64,000 nt of DNA from Hennigella sp045641165 (GCA_045641165.1 JAZUGL010000006.1:30737-94736); one strand, 5' to 3'. Shown: positions 30,113 to 41,505, counted from the stretch's first letter. Translations and numbers: made by a program. The notes: generated from the letters alone by a model not told the origin.

Positions 30113-30855
30113 TATTGTTTCCTTAAATATACAATAAATTCTCTATTGTATCCTTTAGCTCCTAAAATAGGTGAAGCAATAACTTCACTTGCTAACCAAT
30201 GAAGTTTATTGGCATGTCTAATTACGCTATTAATTGCTTGTTTATGATATTTATCAGGAACTGAGCCTTGACATTTATCAAGAATTTCTTTTGTTAATTC
30301 AAATTGGGGTTTAATTAACAAAATAATTTCCAATGGATAGTTAAATAAGAAGTTAATTCTATCTAAGATTTTAGTAGATGAAATAAAACTAACATCACAA
30401 GCAATAAAATCAATCTTTTGATCAAATTGGTTTGGTTGCATATGGCAAAAGTTTGTTTGCTCCATCAACTTTAAAGTTGATGAATATGTATTTTTTAATG
30501 TTTTATCAAATTGGTCTGTACCTACATCAACTGCATAAACAAATCTTGCACCAGATTGAAGCATAACTTGGCTAAAACCGCCAGTAGAACAGCCTATATC
30601 TAAGCAAACTTTATCTTTTAAATTTATATCAAAATGTTTTAAACCTGTTAATAGTTTGATTGCAGCTCTTGAAACATAGTTAAACTCCTGTTTAACTTCA
30701 AGAGCAATCTTGTCTTTTTCATCAACATTAAAAGCTGGTTCAGTAATAACATTACCATTAACTTTAACACAACCAGCTTTAATAAAACTAGCAATTTTGT
30801 TTCTTGAATATTGAGAATTAGTCTTTGTTAAAAATTTATCTAATCTAATAGCCAT
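30112..30855 (-). CDS. tlyA: TlyA-family rRNA 2'-O-methyltransferase
   Basis: TlyA-type proteins methylate ribosomal RNA and are often named hemolysin A. The 247-residue protein has an N-terminal S4 RNA-binding domain (IRLDKFLTKTNSQYSRNKIA) and an FtsJ/RrmJ fold with the SAM motif CLDIGCSTGGFSQVML. ACDVSFIS, LIKPQFE and the late GAKGYNREFIVYLRK are also present. I place the start at ATG 30855, the usual family start. An in-frame TTG five codons upstream is possible. Confidence 0.92.
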   Translation of the reverse strand: MAIRLDKFLTKTNSQYSRNKIASFIKAGCVKVNGNVITEPAFNVDEKDKIALEVKQEFNYVSRAAIKLLTGLKHFDINLKDKVCLDIGCSTGGFSQVMLQSGARFVYAVDVGTDQFDKTLKNTYSSTLKLMEQTNFCHMQPNQFDQKIDFIACDVSFISSTKILDRINFLFNYPLEIILLIKPQFELTKEILDKCQGSVPDKYHKQAINSVIRHANKLHWLASEVIASPILGAKGYNREFIVYLRKQ

Positions 30856-30894
30856 ATTTTTACTACTCAATTATATAAAATTAATTATACATAG

Positions 30895-30900
30895 TATAAT
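30895..30900 (+). promoter_or_regulatory. -10 box for the membrane protein at 30910
   Basis: TATAAT is followed by nine bases and the ATG, with no Shine-Dalgarno. It is divergent from tlyA. Confidence 0.6.
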
Positions 30901-30909
30901 TAACGCATT

Positions 30910-31731
30910 ATGGAAACAATCAATATTAATTCAAGCACTTATGTTGATCACCAATCAACACAAAAGCAATTTAATAAGAACCAAATTTCTTTATTAACTA
31001 AGTCAATGTTAATCTCTGGTATTGGTTTTATTATTATTTGTTTATTAAGTGAATTATTTGCTTGAGCTTTTAGTTTTGCTAATGTCCAAAACCAATTTGG
31101 TCTAGTAATGGGTTTAATCTTTGGTTTTTTAATTGTTAGTATGGCTATTAGTGCTTTATGAGCAAAGATCTTATGAAAAGGCAAAGCACCTGGTTTAACC
31201 TTTCTAGTTTATAGCATCTATATATTGACAATGTCAATATCTTTTGGTGCTGCTTTTAACTTCTTATGATTTGGTTTGGGTGAAGATAGTTATCCATTTT
31301 TATGTATTTGCTTTGCTGTTACTGGTTTAATCTTCTTATTAATTGCTTTGATTGCTAAAGTAATTAGTTTAAAAGGTATTATCACATATGCTAAGATAGT
31401 TGGTGTTGCCTCAGTTATTATGATGGCACTATTCTTTGCCTTTTTAATTACTATGCTTGTCTTTGCTTTTACAGCAAACCCAGGCAAAGGTTTTGATTTA
31501 ACAGCTGATGCTATTACATGAATGGCATTAGCATTTATGACTTTGGTTACTTTCTTTTATATCATTCTTGATATAAGAGCAATCATGGGATTATCTGAAT
31601 TCTATAACTATACTGGTTCAGAAACTACTGCTCCAGCAGTTGTTTGATATACAGGTTTTAGATTACTAACTGATCTAGTTAATGTATTAATTCTTGTTAT
31701 TTTATTTGCTTTAAGATTTATTAGAAGATAG
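30910..31731 (+). CDS. Bax inhibitor-1/YccA-like membrane protein
   Basis: The 273-residue protein has a ~25-residue cytoplasmic N-terminus followed by about seven hydrophobic segments. The N-terminal KQFNKNQISLLTKSMLISG and the last helix pair (ILDIRAIMG ... FRLLTDLVNVLILVIL) look like the BI-1/YccA family, which in bacteria includes calcium-leak channels and FtsH-associated proteins. The assignment rests on overall pattern, not on one diagnostic motif. The HIT gene follows 2 nt after the stop. Confidence 0.65.
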
Positions 31732-31733
31732 TT

Positions 31734-32135
31734 ATGAGTTGCGTGTTTTGTGATATTGTTGCTGGAAAACTACCTTGTAGAAAGGTAGCAGAAAATAAAA
31801 ATGCTTTAGCATTTTTAGATATCACACCACTAGCTAATGGTCATACAGTAATTGTTTCTAAAAAACACTATCCTGATTGACAAGCAACTCCTACTGATGT
31901 ATTAAAAGATATGGTAGATTTAAGTAAAGAAGTGACAGATAAGATAGTTAAATCTAAATATAAACCATGAGGTTTTAACTATTTATCTAATCAAGGTAAA
32001 ATAGCTGGGCAAGCAATTTTACATGTTCATTTGCATGTTATCCCTAAATACTATAAGAACCAAGGTTTTAATTTAGCCCATGGAGAAATTGTTACTGATG
32101 ATATTGAAAAAGTAGCAAAAGCATTAAAGATTTAA
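31734..32135 (+). CDS. HIT-family nucleotide hydrolase
   Basis: The 133-residue histidine-triad protein probably acts on dinucleoside polyphosphates or AMP-linked adducts. The N-terminal CVFCDIVAGKLPCRKV, central FLDITPLANGHTVIV and catalytic triad HVHLHVIP are all standard for the Hint/HinT group. It is packed between two membrane protein genes, starting 2 nt after the first and ending 1 nt before the second. Confidence 0.93.
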
Positions 32136-32136
32136 G

Positions 32137-33108
32137 ATGAAACAAGAAAAAGTAAAAGCACCTATAGAGCAAAGAATTAGAATTGCTTGTCGAACTATAT
32201 CTACTATAGCAGTAGCTATATTTGCTGTTTATTTTATAGTAGATTGTATATTCTTGCATAAAGCTGTAGTTGGACAAGAAACACTAGATTGGAATGAAAT
32301 GCTAAAGCAAGCTGCTAAATGATTAGCAGTAATCTTTATTATTGCTGGTAGTGCTTTGATCTTTACTGAAGTAATTTGAGTAATAGTTGAAGTTATTAAC
32401 TTTAAAAGAGACCCTAGGTGAAACACTTATGGTATATTTATTGGTTCTTGTTTGACTCTTTTAGGATTAGTTGCCATCATATGTGCATCTAACTTTATTA
32501 AGTATGATACATTCTTTATCCAAGAAAGTGGTTCAGGTTCAATAACATATACCCATAATGACTTTATGGTTTTCTTATCTTTATTATTTATCGTTTGCTG
32601 TTTCTGTTTAGTTGTTACATGAAAGAAAATTGATGCATTTAGCATCAATCTAGTAGAAAGTGATGCTAAATCAATAATTCGTATCTTCAGCACTACACCA
32701 CTTTTACTTTTACCATTTTTTATTTGGTTAGTTTTACCAGTAGATATATATGTTAGTACCAACAATGTTATTGCTGAAATGCTTACTACAGTTATGGAAA
32801 TGTGCTTTGCAGCAGTGTTTGTGGGTGCTTTTATGGAACTAGTTATCCAATTCTATAAAAACATAAAGCTAGAATTGAAGAATAATAAACCAGTTATTGT
32901 TCTTTATATGATTGTTTTCTTAGCTGATTTCTGCTTATTTGTCATTAGCCAATCATTTGTAAATGATTTAATGCAATTCCAATATGTATGGGTTAGAACA
33001 TTAAGTATATGTGTGTGCCAACAAGTAACATGTGTAGCTGCCATCTTCTTGACTGTTTTTGATAATAAGATCATAAATAGAAAAAAGCATGAAGATATCT
33101 ATGCCTAA
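32137..33108 (+). CDS. Multi-pass membrane protein of unknown function, 323 aa
   Basis: I do not recognise this protein. It has a basic N-terminus and about eight hydrophobic segments, arranged as two groups separated by a short polar stretch (WKKIDAFSINLVESDAK, ~residue 170). UGA encodes at least four Trp. It ends with a basic tail (NRKKHEDIYA). It follows the HIT gene by one base, so the three genes from 30910 form one transcript. No transporter signature was seen. Confidence 0.7.
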
Positions 33109-33139
33109 AGCCAAATAATATGTATAATAGATAAAAGAT

Positions 33140-33748
33140 ATGTCAAGATATACAGGAAGTATTAATCGTAAATCAAGACGCTACGGCTTCTCTTTGTTAG
33201 AAAATAACAAAGAATTTTCTAAAGGCAAAAAAAGAACATATGCCCCAGGAGCTCATGGCGCAAATAAAAGAAAATTGTCTGGTTATGCTGAACAATTACA
33301 AGAAAAACAAAAACTTCAATTCATGTATGGCATGAATGATACACAATTTAGAAGATTATTTAAAATAGCTAAGAGAATGAAAGGATCTAATGCTATGAAC
33401 TTGTTAATTGTTCTAGAATCTAGATTAGATAATCTAGTCTTTAGAATGGGCTTTGCTCCAACAAGAAGAGGAAGCAGACAACTTGTTAACCATGGTCATA
33501 TATTATTAAATGGTAAGAAATGTTCTATTCCATCTACTATATGTAAAATAGGTGATAAGATAACTGTTAAGGAAAAATCTAAGGCTTTACCACTTGTTAA
33601 AGATACAGAATTAGCTAAACCATTAGAATTTGTTAAAGTTGATAAACCTAAATTCGAAGGACAATATGTTAGATATCCAAACCGTGAAGAACTAAATCCT
33701 GAGATTAACGAAACTTACGTTGTTGAATGATTTAACAAGTTCGCATAA
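33140..33748 (+). CDS. rpsD: 30S ribosomal protein S4
   Basis: S4 is a primary 16S rRNA binder that starts small-subunit assembly. The 202-residue protein opens SRYTGSINRKSRRYGFSLLE and contains the S4 RNA-binding domain (LESRLDNLVFRMGFAPTRRG, NHGHILLNGK). The C-terminal EWFNKFA includes UGA-coded Trp. It stands as a single gene with its own TATAAT about 12 nt before the ATG and a strong terminator. Confidence 0.97.
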
Positions 33749-33750
33749 AA

Positions 33751-33769
33751 AAAGAGGCGTTGCCTCTTT
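33751..33769. terminator. Terminator between rpsD and a lipoprotein gene
   Basis: An 8-bp stem AAAGAGGC / GCCTCTTT with a short loop is flanked by A- and T-runs. It serves both converging genes and overlaps the lipoprotein stop. Confidence 0.85.
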
Positions 33770-35450
33770 ATTTTTTTGCATTCTTTTGAATTGTAAAGAC
33801 GTTATTTGTCTTAGAAATAATTACATTAGTTAATATATGTTTTAAGTCTGAACTACCATCATTATATGCAATATCAAATTGAACTGCTGATGGGTAATTT
33901 TCTTTGTCCTCTCCTTCGAAAGTTGTCGGTAATTCAAATAATAAATCACTCATAATGTAAGATTCATCACCAGTTTTAACATCTTTATCTAAAATATAGT
34001 TACTTGCATTATTAACTTTGATAGGCAAAGGCAAATTAATTTTAGAACTTACATTGTAAGTTTTAAGACCTTTTCCTGTAACCGGGATTTCTATAGTAAT
34101 AAGATTACTAGCATCTGCGGGGTGATAATGTTTTATTTCAGTAGCATCACCAAGTTCAGATAGTTCGATGGTTTTGTCTTCGTCTTCGTCAGGAATTGGC
34201 ACAAATCCATTGGCATCATCACTCATGTAACCTAATTTATAGTCATAATGATCCATTGTGATTCTTTGTACTTGGCCTTCTGGTGCTCTTAATTGGTAAG
34301 TTCATCCACTAAGGTTAGCATAATCAAAATCAGTTTGATATTGAAATGGTGCGGATGGGCTTTCAGAAGTTTCCATATAACCATTTTCATCATCTTCTGT
34401 AGGTTTAAAGCCTCGTGGGAAGTAATGAGTAAAAATGTCGGGAATGATAGCATTAGCTATGTATGCTTCAGGACTTTGATTAAACCAAGCATTTCAGCCA
34501 GTTGAAGGATCAAAATTTTGAACTAAATAGTGATTTTCATCCCATCTTGTGTAGTGATCAACTATAGCAGTTCAATCATATGATTTATATGAACAAATTG
34601 TATCCATTAAGCTTGGTGTATTAACAACGCCAGTGAATGTTCCACCATCTGTATATTCATCTGTATGATCATCATATACTCTAGTGATTTTATCTGTCAT
34701 GCGAGCATTGTATCCAATTGATCAATCTTGAAGATCATATTGATATTGATATTGAGTGCGTGAGTCTGTGTGGGGAGTAATTATCCATGAACTTAAGTAG
34801 GCATCTGGGTGATATTCATGTGAAACCCCAACAAGTGTCTTGTCATTTCTTTGTGCATAATATGCATGCATTAATATATTCTTGATATCAGTTGTGCAAT
34901 CAAAAAAGATTTCATGTTTTGTTTCTTTTGCTGCATCGTCTCAAATTTTAGTTGTAACAGTCGCACTTAGTCTTGTTCTCATTTTAAAGGAAGCCGTTGC
35001 AAAAGTTTCAGCTTCGGTTTCAGGATGAGCAGGAGGACGAATTTTAATAGTTCCAAAGGTTGGACTTGTCATACCAAATTCAAGTGATTTTAATTCACTG
35101 TAATACTTAAATGGGTGTCATTCTCATTCGCCACCCTCTCCTGGGTCATATAAAGCAACTTGTTTATCAACATTGCTTCAGTTAAAGAAACTCATCCAAT
35201 TTTGGTATGTTCCCCATGCCATATCTTCATAAAAATCATTCGGGCGTGTTTCAGCAAATTTTTTATATTCTTCAATTACTTTGTCTTTAGATGTAAGTTC
35301 ACCAGAAAAAGCAGTAAATTCAGGTGTATCCATATTTAGAGGGATATTTCTAAGAGCAATTTCTTTGCCACATGATGTTAATGCAAGTGGTGCAATAGAA
35401 GTTGCTAAAGTGCCAATAAACAATGTAGGTATAAATTTGTTAATTTTCAT
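33768..35450 (-). CDS. Surface lipoprotein, 560 aa (paralogue of the next upstream gene)
   Basis: The signal peptide has lipobox LTSC with Cys27 and TAAGGAG before the ATG. The mature protein is acidic and rich in Asp, Thr and Tyr, with eleven or more Trp, mostly UGA-coded. No named domain was recognised. A central block WIITPHTD ... YDLQDWSIGYNARMTDKI matches WAITPNTD ... SWHISYNAHITDIE of the next upstream gene, so the two are related and probably arose by duplication. The C-terminal ~200 residues, beta-rich by eye, have no counterpart in that partner. Confidence 0.82.
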
Positions 35451-35465
35451 AAGTGCTCCTTAATA

Positions 35466-36410
35466 TTATTTGCCGTCTTTGCCTGGAACATTTCACATAT
35501 ATCAAGAATAGCATGATGAGTCTTCTTCCATGCAAGTTCTCAAAACATCCTCACTATATGGATTTGGTATTTCAAGTTCGTTTCAATAAAAATCATCATC
35601 TCTTGTAGTGACTATTTCATAGTCTCCTCTGGATGTGCCAGTTGCTTTTTCAATATCAGTAATATGTGCGTTGTAAGAAATATGCCATGAGTTTGAACCA
35701 TAATAGCTTGGGTCTCACATTATGTCAGTATTAGGGGTAATAGCTCATAATCTATTTGTTGGGTTAAATATTAGCAAGTAAGGAACTTGATAAAATTCTG
35801 TAGTTCCTACCATTTCTTCAGTATCAGTAATCGAACTAAGTCCAGAAACAGCATGATCTTCATAAAAGTATTTATATTCAAGCTTAAATGAAATTTTAAC
35901 TGCGTTAACTGTTGTTCCCACAGGTTTAGGTCATTCTGCAGAAACATCAGTTATTTTTATATCGTGTGTTCTACCAATTTTTGTAAAAACTGAACGTTTA
36001 GCTGCTTCGACAGTGATGTAATATCCATCTCTTGTAAGTTTGTTAACAATTTGAGAATAAATTCTTTCCTTGTATACTGGAGTGTCAGCTTTTGCTAATT
36101 CCACAGCATATTCTTGTAAACTTCTAAGTTCATTTGAAACATATCAATAAAAATCTTCTTTAAAAAGATTTGGGTTTCCTGGTTTTTCTTGTGTTCCTAC
36201 CAAAACTTTTCCATACTCTTGGGTTGCTTCTTCAGAAGTCATTGGAGAAACATACTCATGTTGTTCAATACCTTTAGGTAAATAACGGCTTAGTGCATTA
36301 ACATAGCCATTATTATTATTATTATTGCAGCCAGTTAAAATAGCAAGTGGTGTTATTGTAGTACAAACAGCACCAATACCAACTAACGGCAAAAGTTTAG
36401 TTTTTTTCAT
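35466..36410 (-). CDS. Surface lipoprotein, 314 aa (paralogue)
   Basis: The signal peptide ends in lipobox LTGC (Cys28), immediately followed by a run of six Asn encoded by a trinucleotide repeat, then the mature part. It lies 15 nt upstream of the 560-residue lipoprotein, so both share a transcript. They share an N-terminal FKEDFYWYV / FYEDMAWGTY-type segment and the central ITP.TD ... Y.A..TD block. The gene lacks the partner's long C-terminal region. AAGAGGT upstream of the ATG is a plausible ribosome-binding site. Function is unknown. Confidence 0.8.
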
Positions 36411-36466
36411 TTTGCTTACCTCTTATATATAAATAATATATCTTTTTTGTATATATAAAGCAATAA

Positions 36467-37108
36467 TTACCAATTTATGGGCTTTTTATTGAACTTAATA
36501 AGATAATTATTAATCTTACTAAAAGGTTTAGATCCTTTGAAGCTTTTATAGTAGCCAAGAGGCGAAGGATGCGATGATTTAACTATTAAATGTTTATTTA
36601 TATCTATATAAGGAATTAACTCCTGCGCGTTATTTCCTCATAAAACAAAAACTAGATGTTGATAGTTGTCATTTAAAAATTTAATAACATTGGTTGTGAA
36701 TGTTTCTCAACCTTTATTTTTATGACTATTAGGTAATCCTTCATTAACAGTCATTACTCTATTGAGTAATAACACACCTTGTTTAGCCCAACTAATTAAA
36801 TCTCCATTAGTTTTTTTAATTCCTAGATCATCTTCCAATTCTTTAAAGATATTTATTAGGGATTTAGGTAAATTAATTCCTTGGTTAACAGCAAAAGCTA
36901 AACCATTTGCAAACCCTGGAGTGTAATATGGGTCTTGCCCAACTATTACTACTTTTGTATCTTCAGGTTTAAAGTAATTAAAACAAGCAAAGATTTTATC
37001 CTTATTAGGATAAATGGTATAAATCCTTGCTTGTTTATCAATAAAATCTTCTAGTTGTCTAAAATAAATTTGTTTTCTTTCTTGTTCAATAAATTCTTGT
37101 CAATTCAT
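36467..37108 (-). CDS. ung: Uracil-DNA glycosylase
   Basis: Family 1 UNG excises uracil from DNA. The 213-residue enzyme has the water-activating motif GQDPYY, the uracil-binding NGLAFAV, LLLNRVMTVN and the catalytic-His loop HPSPLGYYKSFKGSKPF. The third residue after the Pro-Tyr is Thr rather than His-Gly, a mild divergence. It is the last gene of the rpsF-dnaB transcript, starting 1 nt after the lipoprotein stop. Confidence 0.94.
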
Positions 37109-37109
37109 T

Positions 37110-38942
37110 TTATTCAGGGAATGTAGTTGGAGATATGAAACTCATATCTATAGTTGCATCTGTGCCAACCATCTTACCAAACATATAAGTTAAGAAGGCT
37201 AGTAAGTTTTTACCGTCTTGACTTATTGCACTAGCATGTGGTTTACGTCCATCTTCACTATTAAAGGTAATAAGTTTACTTAAAGCGGTTTTGCTTCTAT
37301 TAACACTATTGTTATCAATAATGTAAGCTGAACGGTTGTCTTCGCCACCATCATTATTAGCTTTTTTAAATCATGTGCCATTTTCATCTCCAAGTAAATA
37401 AGCGGGGAAGATGTTAGTTATACCATTTAATGCTACTGCATTAGCATTAGCTAATGCTGGTTCTTTTAATTCTTCGGGAAGTGTTTCACCTTTTTGTTGA
37501 AATTCTTCTTCATATTTGCTGATAAATGCTGGATCATCATATTCATTAACAACATAGTCAGCTAAAACAATGAATGTATTACCATCGATTTTTGAAGTAA
37601 TTAATCTATCATCTCAATTGCCTTCTGATGTTTTTTTAACATCAAATTTAATTTTAGAAGTTGCATCATTATTTGCATTAAATGTATATGAAAGGTAGTG
37701 TGGTTTACAATCAGAACCTGGCACATAATCACTTAAGTGCGATCATGCATTACCAACTGCATTAGTTACAATTTCTTCGTCTTTGACAAAGTATTCTGAA
37801 GGAAGGAAGGAATCGTTCTTTTGTGGATTAACTCATTCTAGGCCAAAGTCATTAACATGAACAATAATTGGAACACAACTAAATAGATATTGGTTGCAAG
37901 AACCAGTTTCAACTTCTCAAACAGATTTACCTTCTGCATTCTTTTTAACATAAGGAATAGAAACTGTTTGATTCTTTCTTACATCTGTATAGTAAGAATC
38001 AATTTTTCCTTCTTCTTTTCATTGTTCGCAAAACTTTGTTGCCTCCGTAATTGCTTTTTCTCCTTCGCCTTTTCCTAAAAGGAATTGCTTTGTTCTTAGA
38101 GAAATATGTTTTTTGCCAGCATCAAATGTATAAGTTGGGAATGGGAAAAAGCTAGAATCATAAGTGAAGTTAATGGAAGTTGGTCTCATGAATGCAGCTG
38201 TTTTACCTGCAGCATGCATATTTGCATTAGCAAATACAAATTCATAAAAGTTTCTTTTGACTCCAGCATCAATAGACAATTGAGTATTGTCACCAAAAGC
38301 CTGTGCTTGCAAACCTCAAGCAGCATACATATCACCTTCTGGCGAAAGTGTCTTATCAGCAATTTGTGTACCTTGATATTGCAATGCACCAGCAATAAAT
38401 GATTGAATAGCTGTTGCAATTGTAGGAGTTAAACTTAAATTAATTAATTGATTAATGTTTTCATTATTATTGAAAACATGTCTAATACGGTCGTCTTTTT
38501 CAACATCTGTTCTTTTGTCATTGTAAAGTGTAACAGAAGATGAAAAATCATCAGTTTGAGTTTTTCAACCATCATCCAAGTGTTGCCAATCTTTTGTATC
38601 TAAAACATATCTATTTTTTTCATCTTGATCTTCTGCTTCTTCTTTTGTTTGGAATCATTTAGTAACAGGAGAAGAATAAGCATACATTGTAGATTTTGCT
38701 TGGTTAATTATGAAATTAGATTGTAAATAGTTTTGGATTGGTTGACCATTTGCATCTAATAAATCACCAACTTTATCTCCTCTAAAATTAGTAAATGGAT
38801 CATTAACATCTCCTGCAACAGATGAACCACAAGATATAGGATTTAAATATCCTCAAACTTGACCACAGCTTGTTAAAGATAATGGAGCAAGTAGTGTTGC
38901 ACCACTAGCTAATGAAAGCAAAGCTTTATTTTTAATTCTCAT
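37110..38942 (-). CDS. Surface lipoprotein inside the dnaB operon, 610 aa
   Basis: The signal peptide has lipobox LTSC with Cys26. The mature protein is polar, rich in Asn, Asp and Lys, with a GKGEGEKAITEATKF segment and a C-terminal region ending SFISPTTFPE. No domain was recognised. Its ATG overlaps the dnaB stop by one base (TAATG), so translation is probably coupled to the replicative helicase. Its stop lies 1 nt before ung. A lipoprotein wedged between two DNA-metabolism genes is unusual and suggests insertion into an old operon. Confidence 0.82.
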
Positions 38943-40345
38943 TATCTTTCTCTCCTTGGATCAAATTCAATGAACTTACCATATTTAGTATGCATAATTA
39001 ATGGAATTGTTCTAACTTCACCATTTCTGTGCTTAGCAATAATAAAATCCACTTGGTATTGTTCAACCACTGGTCTAGGTCCTGCCGGTTTTAAACCTTC
39101 TTCATCTTCTTTTTCAGATGGATCATTGTATTTATATAAGAATGTTACTAAGTCAGCATCTTGTTCCAATGAACCAGATTCTCTTAGGTCAGAAAGAATT
39201 GGTTTCTTGTTTGGTCTTTTTTCAATATCTCTTGATAATTGGGCTAAGGCAATAATAGGAGCTCCAATGTTTCTTGCAAGAATCTTAAGCATTCTTGAAA
39301 TAGTAGAAACTTCTTGTTGTCTATTAATTTGTTGGCCTTTAACTCTTGGTCCTTTTAGTAATTGCAAGTAGTCAATAATTACTAACTTAATACCAAATTT
39401 GTTTTTAATTTGCTTTAGTTTTGATTGAATATCAACAATTGATACATCAGAGTTATCATCAATTAAAATAGGAAGTGTTTCTAACTCTTCAAGTTGCATC
39501 TTAACATTATCTCATTGCATTTCATCAAGTCTACCTGATCTTAAGATGTTAGATGGATAGTTTGTTTCCATAGAAACAAATCTTTGACATAATTGGTCTT
39601 TACCCATTTCAAGAGAGAAGATAACAATCTTTTCTTTGTCTGCGTTTCCGGCAGCTTTAATTTTCTTAGCAGCTTGCATTGCAAAGTTTAAAGCTAGTGC
39701 GGTTTTACCTACACCAGGTCTAGCGGCTAAAATGATTAAATCACCAGGTTGGAAGCCGTTAGTTGTTTGATCAATTAATCTAAAACCTATTTCAGTTCCA
39801 GTAATATCTTGTTTTCTTTCTCTTAGTTTTTGAATAGCATCTCTATAACCTCTTGCAACATCTTGCATTGCAATTAAGTGAGATGTTTTCTTAGAGTTAA
39901 CAATTTCTAAGAATTTGTTTTGCAATTCAAATACTTGGTTATTGTATTTAGCAAAGTCAATCTTAGTGTCAATTACTTCTTTAGCAAATCTGTCTAAGCT
40001 ACGCTTAATAGAAGCATTTTTAACTATTTCAAGGTTTGTTTTTAAATCTTCATCATTACTATAAGCTGAAGCAATTTCTTCAAAGTATTGTCTTCAACCT
40101 TCAAATTGGTAAGCTTCGTTGTTAGCCATGAAGTCGAGAATAACATTTTTGTTAACTGGTTTAGCAGAGCTATGAAGTTCTTTGATAACAGCAAAGATTA
40201 CTCTATTTTTTGCATCAGCAAAATCATCTGTATCAAGATATAAAACACATTCATCTACAACAAATGGTGTTGCAATGATTGCATTTAGAATTTCTGATTC
40301 ACAATCAACAATGTATTGATCAATAGATTCTTGTTTTATTGCCAT
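38942..40345 (-). CDS. dnaB: Replicative DNA helicase DnaB
   Basis: DnaB is the hexameric helicase of the replication fork. The 467-residue protein has the N-terminal helical domain (SEILNAIIATPFVVDE), a linker, and the RecA-like core. The core has Walker A AARPGVGKTALAL (~residue 200), VIFSLEM, Walker B LVIIDYLQLL, and the arginine-finger region SDLRESGSLEQDAD. UGA codes Trp at ~84 and ~282. It follows rplI by 1 nt in the conserved rpsF-ssb-rpsR-rplI-dnaB order. Confidence 0.97.
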
Positions 40346-40346
40346 A

Positions 40347-40781
40347 TTATTCTCCTTCTACCTGAATTGTTAGCTTAGCAATTACATCTTTATGAAGCTT
40401 AATTCCAATTTGATGAAATCCTAAACCATAATTCTTATTTTCAGTTAACATAAACTTATCAATTTTTAGATTATTTTTAGCTAGTTCTTCAAGTACTTGC
40501 TTATTAGAGATGGAACCAAAGGCTTGACCATTATTAGTCCTAAGACTAAAGATTAATTTTAGTTTTTCAATTTGGTTCTTAATTTGGTTTGCTTTAGACA
40601 CATCTAAGTTGTATTTAGCTAAAGCATCAGCTTTTTGTTTGTTAACAATAGCTTGTGCTTTGTTACTTGCTAAGACAGCTTTACCAGATGCAACTAAGAA
40701 ATTACCATAACCGTTTTTTACTTCAACGCTATCGTGTTTCTTACCAACATTTTTTACATCTTCTAATAAGATTACTTGCAT
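40347..40781 (-). CDS. rplI: 50S ribosomal protein L9
   Basis: The 144-residue L9 has the N-terminal motif MQVILLEDVKNVGKKHDSVE and NGYGNFLVASGKA, a long connecting helix, and the C-terminal domain with GQAFGSISNKQV. This is the normal domain layout and length. It lies in the rpsF operon, 4 nt after rpsR. Confidence 0.96.
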   Translation of the reverse strand: MQVILLEDVKNVGKKHDSVEVKNGYGNFLVASGKAVLASNKAQAIVNKQKADALAKYNLDVSKANQIKNQIEKLKLIFSLRTNNGQAFGSISNKQVLEELAKNNLKIDKFMLTENKNYGLGFHQIGIKLHKDVIAKLTIQVEGE

Positions 40782-40785
40782 TTTA

Positions 40786-41034
40786 TTACTCGTATTCCTT
40801 TACAAATGGTAATAGTGCTACAATTCTTGCTCTTTTAATAGCATTAGCTACCATTCTTTGATGCTTTTGGCATAACCCACTTACTCTTCTTGGGACAATC
40901 TTACATGAAGGCGAAAGATAGTGTTTTAATAGTTCCACATCTTTATAGTCTACATAGTAGATTCCCCTTGAACAAAGATAGCAAGGTTTTTTCTTTAGCA
41001 TTCTACGTTTATTTTTTCTTACTCTTTTTTCCAT
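40786..41034 (-). CDS. rpsR: 30S ribosomal protein S18
   Basis: S18 is 82 residues long and pairs with S6 on the platform of the small subunit. It has a CYLC motif and two further Cys (SPSCK, GLCQKH), which could bind zinc as in Cys-containing ribosomal protein forms. VPRRVSGLCQKHQRMVANAIKRARIVALLPFV is cited here only by its ends: VPRRVSG and LLPFV. It lies between ssb and rplI. Confidence 0.95.
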   Translation of the reverse strand: MEKRVRKNKRRMLKKKPCYLCSRGIYYVDYKDVELLKHYLSPSCKIVPRRVSGLCQKHQRMVANAIKRARIVALLPFVKEYE

Positions 41035-41037
41035 AAA

Positions 41038-41505
41038 CTATTTTCCTTCCTCTTCGTTGATTCATTCTAGTTCATTTAAACCATCACTAGCTGGTTTAGC
41101 TTCAGCTGGAGCAGCAAAGTCTGCTTCTTGGCTAACAACATTGTTGCTAAAGTTTTCATTAACTGATACTAAAGCTTCTTCACTAGCTTGTGTTTTATTT
41201 CTTTTAACAATAGTTTTGATGCTATCAACCATGATTTCTGTAACAAAGATGTTTTTTCCTTCTTTGTTTACATAACTTCTTTTGTTTAATTTACCATCAA
41301 TAGCTACTGTGTCACCTTTTTTAACATAACTTCCAATGTAGTTTGCTTGGCTATTTCAAGCTACACAGTTAAAGAAATTAGAAATTTCTTTTCCTTGTAC
41401 ACGATCATTACAAGCAACTGAGAAGTTAACTACTGTTTTACCTGTTGAAGTTGTTTTAACAAGTGGATCTTTGGCAATATTACCAACAATAAATACCTTA
41501 TTCAT
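41038..41505 (-). CDS. ssb: Single-stranded DNA-binding protein
   Basis: SSB coats single-stranded DNA at the fork. The 155-residue protein has an OB-fold (MNKVFIVGNIAKDPLVKTTS, FFNCVAWNSQANYIGSYVKKGD) and an acidic, low-complexity tail ending ELEWINEEEGK in place of the usual DDDIPF-like tip. UGA codes the Trp near the tail. It overlaps rpsF by 8 nt. A second, smaller SSB-like gene occurs at 52331. Confidence 0.94.
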
